A stretch of 64,000 nt of DNA from Ariolimax columbianus. Lineage: Eukaryota; Mollusca; Gastropoda; Stylommatophora; Arionidae. The stretch spans positions 155,352,816 to 155,416,815 of the forward strand of contig JAVGWX010000002.1 of the NCBI GenBank assembly GCA_036924085.1. The letters are read 5' to 3'. The position numbers were made by a program, and so were the translations under genes. Shown here piece by piece: positions 26,750 to 39,782 of the stretch. The notes beneath the pieces were generated by a model. It did no database searches, was not told the DNA's origin, and saw only the letters and a program-made list of their open reading frames with translations. The stretch's first letter is position 1, and the number at the start of each line of letters is the position of its first letter.

Positions 26750-29700
26750 GACTGCAGACCGAGGGTCATATCGGCTGGCTGTTATGAGAGCGACGTTCTA
26801 CAGGTGGGAAGATTGACTGCAGACCGAGGGTCATATCGGCTGGCTGTAATGAGAGCGACGTTCCACAGGTGGGAAGATTGACTGCAGACCGAGGGTCATA
26901 TCGGCTGGCTGTGTTGAGAGCGACGTTCTACAGGTAGGAAGATTGACTGCAGACCGAGGGTCATATCGGCTGGCTGTGATGAGAACGACGTTCTACAGGT
27001 GGGAAGATTGACTGCAGACCGAGGGTCATATCGGCTGGCTGTGACGAGAGCGACGTTCTACAGGTGGAAATATTGACTGCAGACCGAGGGTCATATCGGC
27101 TGGCTGTGGTGAGAGCGACGTTCTACAGGTGGGAAGATTGAATGCAGACCGAGGGTCATATCGGCTGGCTGTGATGAGAGCGACGTTCTACAGGGGGGAA
27201 GATTGACTGCAGACCGAGGGTAATATCGGCTGGCTGTGATGAGAGCGACGTTCTACAGGTGGGAAGATTGACTGCAGACCGAGGGTCAAATCGGCTGGCT
27301 TAGATGAGAGCGACGTTCTACAGGCGAGAAGATTGGCTGCAGACCGAGGGTCATATCGGCTGGCTGTGATGAGAGCGACGTTCTACAGGTGGGAAGATTG
27401 ACTGCAGACCGAGGGTCATATCGGCTGGCTGTGATGAGAGCGACGTTCTACAGGTGGGAAGATTGACTGCAGACCGAGGGTCATATCGGCTGGTTATGTT
27501 GAGAGCGACATTCTACAGGTGGGAAGAATGACTGCAGACCGAGGGTCATATCGGCTGGCTGTGATGAGAGCGACGTTCTACAGGTGGGAAGATTGACGGC
27601 AGACCGAGGGTCATATCGGCTGGCTGTGGTGAGAGCTACGTTCTACAGGTGGGAAGATTGACTGCAGACCGAGGGTCATATCGGCTGGCTGTGATGAGAG
27701 CGACGTTCTACAGGTGGGAAGATTGACTGCAGACCGAGGGTCATATCGGCTGGCTGTGATGAGAGCGACGTTCTACAGTTGGGAAGATTGACTGCAGACC
27801 GAGGGTTATATCGGCTGGCTGTTATGAGAGCAACGTTCTACAGGTGGGAAGATTGACTGCAGACCGAGGGTCATATCGGCTGGCTGTAATGAGAGCGACG
27901 TTCCACAGGTGGGAAGATTGACTGCAGACCGAGGGTCATATCGGCTGGCTGTTATGAGAGCAACGTTCTACAGGTGGGAAGATTGACTGCAGACCGAGGG
28001 TCATATCGGCTGGCTGTGATGAGAGCGACGTTCTACAGGGGGGAAGATTGACTGCAGACCGAGGGTAATATCGGCTGGCTGTGATGAGAGCGACGTTCTA
28101 CAGGTGGGAAGATTGACTGCAGACTGAGGGTCATATCGGCTGGCTGTGATGAGAGCGACGTTCTACAGGTGGGAAGATTGACTGCAGACCGAGGGTCAAA
28201 TCGGCTGGCTGTGATGAGAACGACGTTCTACAGGTGAGAAGATTGACTGCAGACCGAGGGTCATATCGGCTGGCTGTGTTGAGAGCGACGTTCTACAGGT
28301 GGGAAGATTGACTGCAGACCGAGGGTCATATCGGCTGGCTGTGATGAGAGCGACGTTCTACAGGTAGGAAGATTGACTGCAGAGCGAGGGTCATATCGGC
28401 TGGTTGTGTTGAGAGCGACGTTCTACAGGTGGGAAGATTGACTGCAGACCGAGGGTCATATCGTCTGGCTGTGATGAGAGCGACGTTTCACAGGTGGGAA
28501 GATTGACTGCAGACCGAGGGTCATATCGGCTGGCTGTGATGAGAGCGATGTTTTACAGGTGGAAAGATTGACTGCAGACCGAGCTTCATATCGGCTGGCT
28601 GTGATGAGAGCGACGTTCTACCAGTGGGAAGATTGACTGCAGACCGAGGGTCATATCGGCTGGCTGTGATGAGAGCGACGTTCTACAGGTGGGAAGATTG
28701 ACTGCAGACCGAGGGTCATATCGGCTGGCTGTGATGAAATTGACGTTCTACAGGTGGGAAGATTGACTGCAGACCGAGGGTCATATCGGCTGGCTGTGAT
28801 GAGAGCGACGTTCTACAGGTGGGAAGATTGACTGCAGACCGAGGGTCATATCGGCTGGCTGTGATGAGAGCGACGTTCTACAGGTGGGAAGATTGACTGC
28901 AGACCGAGGGTCATATCGGCTGGCTGTGATGAGAGCGACGTTCTACAGGTGGGAAGATTGACTGCAGACCGAGGGTCATATCGGCTGGATGTGATGAGAT
29001 TGACGTTCTACAGGTGGGAAGATTGACTGCAGACCGAGGGTCATATCGGCTGGCTGTGCTGAGAGCGACGTTCTACAGGTGGGAAGATTGACTGCAGACC
29101 GAGGGTCATATCGGCTGGCTGTGATGAGAGCGACGTTCTACAGGAGGGAAGATTGACTGTAGACCGAGTGTCATATCGGCTGGCAGTGATGAGAGCGACG
29201 TTCTACAGGTGGGAAGATTGACTGCAGACCGAGGGTCATATCGGCTGGCTGTGATGAGAGCGACGTTCTACAGGTGGGAATATTGACTGCAGACCGAGGG
29301 TCATATCGGCTGGCTGTGATGAGAGCGACGTTCTACAGGTGGGAAGATTGACTGCAGACCGAGGGTCATATCGGCTGGCTGTGATGAGAGCGACGTTCTA
29401 CAGGTGGGAAGATTGACTGCAGACCGAGGGTCATATTGGCTTGCTGTGATGAGAGCGACGTTCTACAGGTGGGAAGATTGACTGCAGACCGAGGGTCATA
29501 GCGGCTGGCTGTGATGAGAGCGACGTTCTACAGGTGGGAAGATTGACTGCAGACCGAGGGTCATATCGGCTTGCTGTGATGAGAGCGACGTTCTACAGGT
29601 GGGAAGATTGACTGCAGACCGAGGGTCATATCGGCTGGCTGTGATGAGAGCGACGTTCTACAGGTGGGAAGATTGACTGCAGACCGAGGGTCATTTCGGC

Positions 29701-30703
29701 TGGCTGTGACGAGAGCGACATTCTACAGGTGGGAAGATTGACTGCAGACCGAGGGTCATATCGGCTGGCTGTGATGAGAGCGACGTTCTATAGGTGGGAA
29801 GATTGACTGCAGACCGAGGGTCATATCGGCTGGCTGTGATGAGAGCGACGTTCCACAGGTGGGAAGATTGACTGCAGACCGAGGGTCATATCGGCTGGCT
29901 GTGATGAGAGCGACGTTCTACAGGTGGGAAGATTGACTGCAAACAGAGGGTCATATCGGCTGGCTGTGATGAGAGCGACGTTCTACAGGTGGGAAGATTG
30001 ACTGCAGACCTAGGGTCATATCGACTGGCTGTTATGAGAGCGACGTTCTACAGGTGGGAAGATTGACTGCAGGCCGAGGGTCATATCGGCTGGCTGGGAT
30101 GAGAGCGACGTTCTACAGGTGGGAAGATTGACTGCAGACCGAGGGTCATATCGGCTGGCTGTGATGAGAGCGACGTTCTACAGGTGGGAAGATTGACTGC
30201 AGACCGAGGGTCAAATCGGCTGGCTGTGATGAGAGCGACGTTCTACAGGTGAGAAGATTGACTGCAGACCGAGAGTCATATCGGCTGGCTGTGTTGAGAG
30301 CGACGTTCTACAGGTAGGAAGATTGACTGAAGACCGAGGGTCATATCGGCTGGCTGTGATGAGAGCGACGTTCTACAGGTGGGAAGATTGACTGCAGACC
30401 GAGAGTCATATCGGCTGGTTGTGATGAGAGCGACGTTCTACAGGTGGGAAGATTGACTGCAGATCGAGGGTCATATCGGCTGGCTGTGATGAGAGCGACG
30501 TTCTACAGGTGGGAAGATTGACTGCAGACCGAGGGTCATATCGGCTGGCTGTGATGAGAGTGACGTTCTACAGGTGGGAAGATTGACTGCAGAACGAGGG
30601 TCATATCGGCTGGTTGTGATGAGAGCGACGTTCTACAGGTGGGAAGATTGACTGCAGACCGAGGCTCATATCGGCTGGCTGTGATGAGAGCGACGTTCTA
30701 CAT

Positions 30704-33249
30704 GTGGGAAGATTGACTGCAGACCGAGGGTCATATCGGCTGACTGTGATGAGAGCGACGTTCTACAGGTGGAAGATTGACTGCAGACCGAGGGTCATAT
30801 CGGCTGGTTGTGATGAGAGCGACGTTCTACAGGTGGGAAGATTGACTGCAGACCGAGGGTCATATCGGCTGGCTGTGATGAGAGCGACGTTCTACAGGTG
30901 GGAAGATTTACTGCAGACCGAGTGTCATATCGTCTGGCTGTGATGAGAGCGACGTTTCACAGGTGGGAAGATTGACTGCAGACCGAGGGTCATATCGGCT
31001 GGCTGTGTTGAGAGCGACGTTCTACAGGTGGGAAGATTGACTGCAGACCGAGGGTCATATCGGCTGGCTGTGATGAGAGCGACGTTCTACAGGTAGGAAG
31101 ATTGACTGCAGAGCGAGGGTCATATCGGCTGGTTGTGTTGAGAGCGACGTTCTACAGGTGGGAAGATTGACTGCAGACCGAGGGTCATATCGTCTGGCTG
31201 TGATGAGAGCGACGTTTCACAGGTGAGAAGATTGACTGCAGACCGAGGGTCATATCGGCTGGCTGTGATGAGAGCGATGTTTTACAGGTGGGAAGATTGA
31301 CTGCAGACCGAGCTTCATATCGGCTGGCTGTGATGAGAGCGACGTTCTACCAGTGGGAAGATTGACTGCAGACCGAGGGTCATATCGGCTGGCTGTGATG
31401 AGAGCGACGTTCTACAGGTGGGAAGATTGACTGCAGACCGAGGGTCATATCGGCTGGCTGTGATGAAATTGACGTTCTACAGGTGGAAAGATTGACTGCA
31501 GACCGAGGGTCATATCGGCTGGCTGTGATGAGAGCGACGTTCTACAGGTGGGAAGATTGACTGCAGACCGAGGGTCATATCGGCTGGATGTGATGAGATT
31601 GACGTTCTACAGGTGGGAAGATTGACTGCAGACCGAGGGTCATATCGGCTGGCTGTGATGAGAGCGACGTTCTACAGGAGGGAAGATTGACTGTAGACCG
31701 AGGGTCATATCGGCTGGCAGTGATGAGAGCGACGTTCTACAGGTGGGAAGATTGACTGCAGACCGAGGGTCATATCGGCTGGCTGTTATGAGAGCGACGT
31801 TCTACAGGTGGGAATATTGACTGCAGACCGAGGGTCATATCGGCTGGCTGTGATGAGAGCGACGTTCTACAGGTGGGAAGATTGACTGCAGACCGAGGGT
31901 CATATCGGCTGGCTGTGATGAGAGCGACGTTCTACAGGTGGGAAGATTGACTGCAGACCGAGGGTCATATTGGCTTGCTGTGATGAGAGCGACGTTCTAC
32001 AGGTGGGAAGATTGACTGCAGACCGAGGGTCATAGCGGCTGGCTGTGATGAGAGCGACGTTCTACAGGTGGGAAGATTGACTGCAGACCGAGGGTCATGT
32101 CGGCTGGCTGTGATGAGAGCGACGTTCTACAGGTGGGAAGATTGACTGCAGACCGAGGGTCATATCGGCTGGCTGTTATGAGAGCGACGTTCTACAGGTG
32201 GGAAGATTGACTGCAGACCGAGGGTCATATAGGCTGGCTGTAAAGAGAGCGACGTTCCACAGGTGAGAAGATTGACTGCAGACCGAGGGTCATATCGGCT
32301 GGCTGTGTTGAGAGCGACGTTCTACAGGTGGGAAGATTGACTGCAGACCGAGGGTCATATCGGCTGGCTGTGATGAGAGCGACGTTCTACAGGTGGGAAG
32401 ATTGACTGCAGACCGAGGGTCATATCGGCTGGCTGTGATGAGAGCGACGTTCTACAGGTGGGAAGATTGACTGCAGACCGAGGGTCATATCGGCTGGCTG
32501 TGGTGAGAGCGACGTTCTACAGGTGGGAAGATTGACTGCAGACCGAGGGTCATATCGGCTGGCTGTGATGAGAGCGACGTTCTACAGGGGGGAAGATTGA
32601 CTGCAGACCGAGGGTCATATCGGCTGGTTGTGATGAGAGCGACGTTCTACAGGTGGGAAGATTGACTGCAGATCGAGGGTCATATCGGCTGGCTGTGATG
32701 AGAGCGACGTTCTACATGTGGGAAGATTGACTGCAGACCGAGGGTCATATCGGCTGGCTGCGGTGAGAGCGACGTTCTACAGGTGGGAAGATTGACTGCA
32801 GACCGAGGGTCATATCGGCTGGCTGTGATGAGAGCGACGTTCTACAGGTGGGAATATTGACTGCAGACCGAGGGTCATATCGGCTGGCTGTGATGAGAGT
32901 GACGTTCTACAGGTGGGAAGATTGACTGCAGACCGAGGGTCATATCGGCTGGTTGTGATGAGAGCGACGTTCTACAGGTGGGAAGATTGACTGCAGACCG
33001 AGGGTCATATCGGCTGGCTGTGATAAGAGCGACGTTCTACATGTGGGAAGATTGACTGCAGACCGAGGGTCATATCGGCTGACTGTGATGAGAGCGACGT
33101 TCTACAGGTGGAAGATTGACTGCAGACCGAGGGTCATATCGGCTGGTTGTGATGAGAGCGACGTTCTACAGGTGGGAAGATTGACTGCAGACCGAGGGTC
33201 ATATCGGCTGGATGTGATGAGAGCGACGTTCTACAGGTGGGAAGATTGA
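30704..33249 (+). repeat. Higher-order segment bounded by two 64-bp monomers (36 monomers apart)
   Basis: Two short monomers with the same unusual neighbours (CATGTGGGAAG before; GGCTGACTG and GGCTGGTTG around) lie 2339 bp apart (36 x 65 - 1), near 30772 and 33111. They form a sub-family distinct from the short monomers at 5-25 kb, where the following monomer carries GGCTGGATG and GAGATTG. The interval between them holds more private single-base variants than blocks further left, which suggests a less recently homogenised stretch. Confidence 0.75.
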
Positions 33250-36200
33250 CTGCAGACCGAGTGTCATATCGTCTGGCTGTGATGAGAGAGACGTTTCACA
33301 GGTGGGAAGATTGACTGCAGACCGAGGGTCATATCGGCTGGCTGTGATGAGAGCGATGTTCTACAGGTGGGAAGATTGACTGCAGACCGAGCTTCATATC
33401 GGCTGGCTGTGCTGAGAGCGACGTTCTACCGGTGGGAAGATTGACTGCAGACCGAGGGTCATATCGGCTGGCTGTGATGAGAGCGACGTTCTACAGGTTG
33501 GAAGATTGACTGCAGACCGAGGGTCATATCGGCTGGCTGTGATGAGAGCGACGTTCTACAGGTGGGAAGATTGACTGCAGACCGAGGGTCATATTGGCTG
33601 GCTGTGATGAGAGCGACGTTCTACAGGTGGGAAGATTGACTGCAGACCGAGGGTCATATCGGCTGGCTGTGCTGAGAGCGACGTTCTACAGGTGGGGAGA
33701 TTGACTGCAGACCGAGGGTCATATCGGCTGGCTGTGATGAGAGCGACGTTCTACAGGTGGGAAGATTGACTGCAGACCGAGGGTCATATCGGCTGGCTGT
33801 GATGAGAGCGACGTTCTACAGGTGGGAATATTGACTGCAGACCGAGGGTCATATCGGCTGGTTGTGATGAGAGCGACGTTCTACAGGTGGAAAGATTGAC
33901 TGCAGACCGAGGGTCATATCGGCTGGCTGTGATGAGAGCGACGTTATACAGGTGGGAAGATTGACTGCAGACCGAGGGTCATATTGGCTGGCTGTGATGA
34001 GAGCGACGTTCTACAGGTGGGAAGATTGACTGCAGACCGAGGGTCATAGCGGCTGGCTGTGATGAGAGCGACGTTCTACAGGTGGGAAGATTGACTGCAG
34101 ACCGAGGGTCATATCGGCTGGTTGTGATGAGAGCGACGTTCTACAGGTGGGAAGATTGACTGCAGACCGAGGGTCATATCGGCTGGCTGTGATGAGAGCG
34201 ACGTTCTACAGGTGGGAAGATTGACTGCAGACTGAGGGTCATATCGTCTGGCTGTGATGAGAGCGACGTTTCACAGGTGGGAAGATTGACTGCAGACCGA
34301 GGGTCATATCGGCTGGCTGTGATGAGAGCGATGTTCTACAGGTGGGAAGATTGACTGCAGACCGAGCTTCATATCGGCTGGCTGTGCTGAGAGCGACGTT
34401 CTACCGGTGGGAAGATTGACTGCAGACCGAGGGTTATATCGGCTGGCTGTGATGAGAGCGACGTTCTACAGGTGGGAAGATTGACTGCAGCCCGAGGGTC
34501 ATATCGGCTGGCTGTGATGAGATTGACGTTCTACAGGTGGGAAGATTGACTGAGACCGAGGATCATATCGGCTGGCTGTGATGAGATTGACGTTCTACAG
34601 GTAGGAAGATTGACTGCAGACCGAGGGTCATATCGGCTGGCTGTGATGAGAGCGACGTTCTACAGGTGGGCAGATTGACTGCAGACCGAGGGTCATATCG
34701 GCTGGCTGTGATGAGAGCGACGTTCTACAGGTGGGAAGATTGACTGCAGACCGAGGGTCATATCGGCTGGTTGTGATGAGAGCGACGTTCTACAGGTGGA
34801 AAGATTGACTGCAGACCGAGGGTCATATCGGCTGGCTGTGATGAGAGCGACGTTCTACAGGTGGGACGATTGACTGCAGACCGAGGGTCATATCGGCTGG
34901 CTGTGATGAGATTGACGTTCTACAGGTGGGAAGATTGACTGCAGACCGAGGGTCATATCGGCTGGCTGTGCTGAGAGCGACGTTCTACAGGTGGGAAGAT
35001 TGACTGCAGACCGAGGGTCATATCGGCTGGCTGTGATGAGAGCGACGTTCTACAGGTGGGAAGATTGACTGTAGACCGAGGGTCATATCGGCTGGCTGTG
35101 ATGAGAGCGACGTTCTACAGGTGGGAAGATTGACTGCAGACCGAGGGTCATATCGGCTGGCTGTGATGAGAGCGATGTTCTACAGGTGGGAAGATTGACT
35201 GCAGACCGAGGGTCATATCGGCTGGCTGTGATGAGAGCGACGTTCTACAGGTGGGAAGATTGACTGCAGACCGAGGGTCATATCGGCTGGCTGTAATGAG
35301 AGCGACGTTTCACAGGTGGGAATATTGACTGCAGACCGAGGGTCATATCGGCTGGTTGTGATGAGAGCGACGTTCTACAGTTGGGAAGATTGACTGCAGA
35401 CCGAGGTTCATATCGGCTGGCTGTGATGAGAGCGACGTTCTACAGGTGGGAAGATTGACTGCAGACATAGGGTCATATTTGCTGGCTGTGATGAGAGCGA
35501 CGTTCTACAGGTGGGAATATTGACTGCAGACCGAGGGTCATATCGGCTGGCTGTGATGAGAGCGACGTTCTACAGGTGGGAAGATTGACTGCAGACCGAA
35601 GGTCATAGCGGCTGGCTGTGATGAGAGCGACGTTCTACATGTGGTAAGATTGACTGCAGACCGAGGGTCATATCAGCTGGCTGTGATGAGAGCGACGTTC
35701 TACAGGTGGGAAGATTGACTGCAGACCGAGGGTCATATCGGCTGGTTGTGATGAGAGCGACGTTTCACAGGTGGGAAGATGGACTGCAGACCGAGGGTCA
35801 TATCGGCTGGCTGTGATGAGAGCGATGTTCTACAGGTGGGAAGATTGACTGCAGACCGAGCTTCATATCGGCTGGCTGTGCTGAGAGCGACGTTCTACCG
35901 GTGGGAAGATTGACTGCAGACCGAGGGTTATATCGGCTGGCTGTGATGAGAGCGACGTTCTACAGGTGGGAAGATTGACTGCAGACCGAGGGTCATATCG
36001 GCTGGCTGTGATGAGATTGACGTTCTACAGGTGGGAAGATTGACTGCAGACCGAGGGTAATATCGGCTGGCTGTGATGAGATTGACGTTCTACAGGTGGG
36101 AAGATTGACTGCAGACCGAGGGTCATATCCGCTGGCTGTGATGAGAGCGACGTTCTACAGGTGGGAAGATTGACTGCAGACCGAGGGTCATATCGGCTGG

Positions 36201-37900
36201 CTGTGATGAGAGCGACGTTCTACAGGTGGAAAGATTGACTGCCGACCAAGGGTCATATCGGCTGGTTGTGATGAGAGCGACGTTCTACAGGTGGGAAGAT
36301 TGACTGCAGACCGAGGGTCATATCGGCTGTCTGTGATGAGAGCGACGTTCTACAGGTGGGACGATTGACTGCAGACCGAGGGTCATATCGGCTGGCTGTG
36401 ATGAGATTGACGTTCTACAGGTGGGAAGATTGACTGCAGACCGAGGGTCATATCGGCTGGCTGTGCTGAGAGCGACGTTCTACAGGTGGGAAGATTGACT
36501 GCAGACCGAGGGTCATATCGGCTGGCTGTGATGAGAGCGACGTTCTACAGGTGGGAAGATTGACTGTAGACCGAGGGTCATATCGGCTGGCTGTGATGAG
36601 AGCGACGTTCTACAGGTGGGAAGATTGACTGCAGACCGAGGGTCATATCGGCTGGCTGTGATGAGAGCGATGTTCTACAGGTGGGAAGATTGACTGCAGA
36701 CCGAGGGTCATATCGGCTGGCTGTGATGAGAGCGACGTTCTACAGGTGGGAAGATTGACTGCAGACCGAGGGTCATATCGGCTGGCTGTGATGAGAGCGA
36801 CGTTTCACAGGTGGGAATATTGACTGCAGACCGAGGGTCATATCGGCTGGTTGTGATGAGAGCGACGTTCTACAGTTGGGAAGATTGACTGCAGACCGAG
36901 GTTCATATCGGCTGGCTGTGATGAGAGCGACGTTCTACAGGTGGGAAGATTGACTGCAGACATAGGGTCATATTGGCTGGCTGTGATGAGAGCGACGTTC
37001 TACAGGCGGGAATATTGACTGCAGACCGAGGGTCATATCGGCTGGCTGTGATGAGAGCGACGTTCTACAGGTGGGAAGATTGACTGCAGACCGAAGGTCA
37101 TAGCGGCTGGCTGTGATGAGAGCGACGTTCTACATGTGGTAAGATTGACTGCAGACCGAGGGTCATATCGGCTGGCTGTGATGAGAGCGACGTTATACAG
37201 GTGGGAAGATTGACTGCAGACCGAGGGTCATATCGGCTGGTTGTGATGAGAGCGACGTTCTACAGGTGGTAAGATTGACTGCAGACCGAGGGTCATATCG
37301 GCTGGCTGTGATGAGAGCGACGTTCTACATGTGGGAAGATTGACTGCAGACCGAGGGTCATATCGGCTGGCTGTGATGAGAGCGACGTTCTACAGGTGGT
37401 AATATTGACTGCAGACCGAGGGTCATATCGGCTGGCTGTGATGAGAGCGACGTTCTACAGGTGGGAAGATTGACTGCAGACCGAGGGTCATATCGGCTGG
37501 CTGTGATGAGAGTGACGTTCTACAGGTGGGAAGATTGACTGCAGACCGAGGGTCATATCGGCTGGTTGTGATGAGAGTGACGTTCTACAGGTGGGAAGAT
37601 TGACTGCAGACCGAGGGTCATATCGGCTGGCTGTGATGAGAGCGACGTTCTACATGTGGGAAGATTGACTGCAGACCGAGGGTCATATCGGCTGGCTGTG
37701 ATGAGAGCGACGTTCTACAGGTGGGAAGATTGACTGCAGACCGAGGGTCATATCGGCTGGTTGTGATGAGAGCGACGTTCTTCAGGTGGGAAGATTGACT
37801 GCAGACCGAGGGTCATATCGGCTGGCTGTGATGAGAGCGACGTTCTACCGGTGGGAAGATTGACTGCAGACCGAAGGTCATATCGGCTGGCTGTGATGAG
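33203..37900 (+). repeat. Second copy of the window's left-edge satellite segment (offset 33202 bp)
   Basis: The first 300 bases of the window match 33203 onward, including the rare series GGCTGGATG, GAGTGTCATATCGTC, GAGAGAGACGTTTCAC, GAGCGATGTTC and GAGCTTCAT (181 versus 33383). The offset 33202 equals 511 x 65 - 13, and 13 one-base-short monomers were counted in between. Beyond about 300 bp the copies differ by gains and losses of whole monomers; the second GAGCTTCAT marker is six monomers nearer in this copy. A further one-base deletion (TGAGACC for TGCAGACC) lies near 34551. Confidence 0.85.
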
Positions 37901-39147
37901 AGCGACGTTCTACAGGTGGGAAGATTGACTGCACACCGAGGGTCATATCGGCTGGCTGTGATGAGATTGACGTTCTACAGGTGGGAAGATTGACTGCAGA
38001 CCGAGGGTCATATCGGCTGGCTGTGATGAGAGCGACGTTCTACAGGTGGGAAGATTGACTGCAGACCGAGGGTCATATCGGCTGGCTGTGATGAGAGCGA
38101 CGTTCTACAGGTGGGAAGATTGACTGCAGACCGAGGGTCATATCGGCTGGCTGTGATGAGAGCGACGTTCTACAGGTGGGAAGATTGACTGCAGACCGAG
38201 GGTCATATCGGCTGGCTGTGATGATGGTTACGTTTTACAGGTGGGAAGATTGACTGCAGACCGAGGGTCATATCGGCTGGCTGTGCTGAGAGCGACGTTC
38301 TACAGGTGGGAAGATTGACTGCAGACCGAGGGTCATATCGGCTGGCTGTGATGAGAGCGACGTTCTACAGGTTGGAAGATTGACTGCAGACCGAGCTTCA
38401 TATCGGCTGGCTGTGCTGAGAGCGACGTTCTACCGGTGGGAAGATTGACTGCAGACCGAGGGTTATATCGGCTGGCTGTGATGAGAGCGACGTTCTACAG
38501 GTGGGAAGATTGACTGCAGACCGATGGTCATATCGGCTGGCTGTGATGAGATTGACGTTCTACAGGTGGGAAGATTGACTGCAGACCGAGGGTCATATCG
38601 GCTGGCTGTGATGAGAGCGACGTTCTACAGGTGGGAAGATTGACTGCAGACCGAGGGTCATATCGGCTGGCTGTGATGAGAGCGACGTTCTACAGGTGGG
38701 AAGATTGACTGCAGACCGAGGGTCATATCGGCTGGCTGTGATGAGAGCGACGTTCTACAGGTGGGAAGATTGACTGCAGACCGAGGGTCATATCGGCTGG
38801 CTGTGATGAGATTGACGTTCTACAGGTGGGAAGATTGACTGCAGACCGAGGGTCATATCGGCTGGCTGTGCTGAGAGCGACGTTCTACAGGTGGGACGAT
38901 TGACTGCAGACCGAGGGTCATATCGGCTGGCTGTGATGAGAGCGACGTTCTACAGGTGGGAAGATTGACTGTAGACCGAGGGTCATATCGGCTTGCTGTG
39001 ATGAGAGCGACGTTCTACAGGTGGGAAGATTGACTGCAGACCGAGGGTCATATCGGCTGGCTGTGATGAGAGCGACGTTCCACAAATGACATGATGATGA
39101 TATTTTGAAATTTGCCAACTTATGCAATAGAGGAATCAGAAATTCAC

Positions 39148-39222
39148 GGCTTTTACGGTAAGTGACACGGCTCACAATCCGTAGGTGCTGGGTTCGATTC
39201 CCATCACAACACCGTCTGTTAC
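39148..39222 (+). repeat. tRNA-like SINE head or tRNA pseudogene fragment
   Basis: GGGTTCGATTCCCA (about 39188-39203) is a good RNA polymerase III B box and folds as a T-arm with a 4-bp stem (TGGG/CCCA) and a 7-base loop. Upstream, ACGG and CCGT around CTCACAAT form a degenerate anticodon stem, and GGTAAGTGAC is a possible D-arm remnant. An acceptor stem and a 3' CCA context are not evident, so it is not a functional tRNA. The layout resembles the 5' heads of tRNA-derived SINEs. No clear tail or target duplication was found, so its extent is uncertain. Confidence 0.5.
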
Positions 39223-39431
39223 CCCGGGGAAGCAAACCCTTAGAAAATGCAGGAGGAAGCAGAGACTTACATACAATTTATGCCAAAGTCGGATACACTG
39301 GGTCGACAGGCGAAAAATAAAAATCCAAAAATTGTAGAACTTCGAAATAAAACTAGTTAAAATCAGGTTAATCAGCAACCGGTGAAGTCGATCGGGAACA
39401 CACGAAGACACCCCAACAACCACACACCACC

Positions 39432-39782
39432 CTATCTGTCAGCGGCGGCTGACTGTGTCTCCTCTGGTCGCAGATTCGTCCATTCGTGTATGTTGTCCTC
39501 CCATCTCTTTTTTTAACGATCTCTTCTTCGTCCGTCGTGCACCTTTCCATGGAGGATCGTATTGGCAAGACCGTTTGATCTCGAAATATGGCAGTACCAA
39601 GTGAGCTTACGTCTTTTGACCGTTGCCAGACAGTCTTCAAAAAACCCTATTGCTAGTGTATTTCTTTCTCGTATTTTCTCAGTTCTAACTAGGCCTTTAA
39701 AGTGACAGAAGTGTTTAGGAACATCAAATCTCCAAGGCATGGATCCTTCACTGCAAGTCAGCTGAAATTGGCCATGCTTCAC
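39432..39782 (-). pseudogene. LINE (non-LTR retrotransposon) 3' end of the RT ORF, decayed
   Basis: One minus-strand frame reads through 39782-39432 with two stops. It contains ATVKRRKLTWYCHISRSN, then SNGLANTILHGKV and DGRRRDR, an in-frame TAA at 39513-39515, then KKRWEDNIHEWTNLRPEET, and a TAG at 39432-39434. The order KRRKLxWxGH, TILxG, GGRRRGR, RWEDNIxEWT is the usual C-terminal tail of endonuclease/reverse-transcriptase polyproteins of animal LINEs. The Gly of the WxGH motif is Cys here. The endonuclease and RT cores are absent upstream, as expected for a truncated, dead copy. The host LINE clade cannot be assigned from this tail. Confidence 0.75.

Larger units (their letters stand above)
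1..39084 (+). repeat. 65-bp satellite array, about 600 monomers
   Basis: A continuous head-to-tail array of one 65-bp monomer, all in the same orientation; a consensus-like copy is 555-619. The repeat GTGGGAAG recurs every 65 bp. Each standard monomer carries a PstI site (CTGCAG) and four CpGs, and is about 55% GC with roughly twice as many G as C on this strand. Point variants recur in blocks (GAGATTG for GAGAGCG, GTGCTGAG, GGCTTGCTG, GAATATTG, TTTCACAGG), which is the mark of higher-order repeats. The array is cut by the left window edge and stops abruptly at about 39084, inside a monomer, where non-repetitive AT-richer sequence begins. No insertion of other DNA was seen. Open frames inside it are periodicity artefacts starting at GTG. 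The family is not one I recognise. Confidence 0.98.

Noticed and set aside
5040..33249. Eleven near-identical 68-79 codon open frames inside the satellite
   Set aside because: Those examined start at GTG, not ATG, and exist only because a one-base-short monomer shifts the frame past the usual stops. They mark the higher-order repeat and are not genes.
1..39084. CRISPR array
   Set aside because: There are no unique spacers. The whole 65-bp unit repeats, no cas-like genes are present, and the context is an animal genome.
39085..39200. GGTAAGTG near 39160 as a splice donor of a host exon
   Set aside because: There is no open frame leading into it; the match falls inside the tRNA-like D-arm region.
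39148..39222. Functional tRNA gene
   Set aside because: Only the T-arm is convincing. The acceptor stem is absent and the anticodon stem is degenerate.
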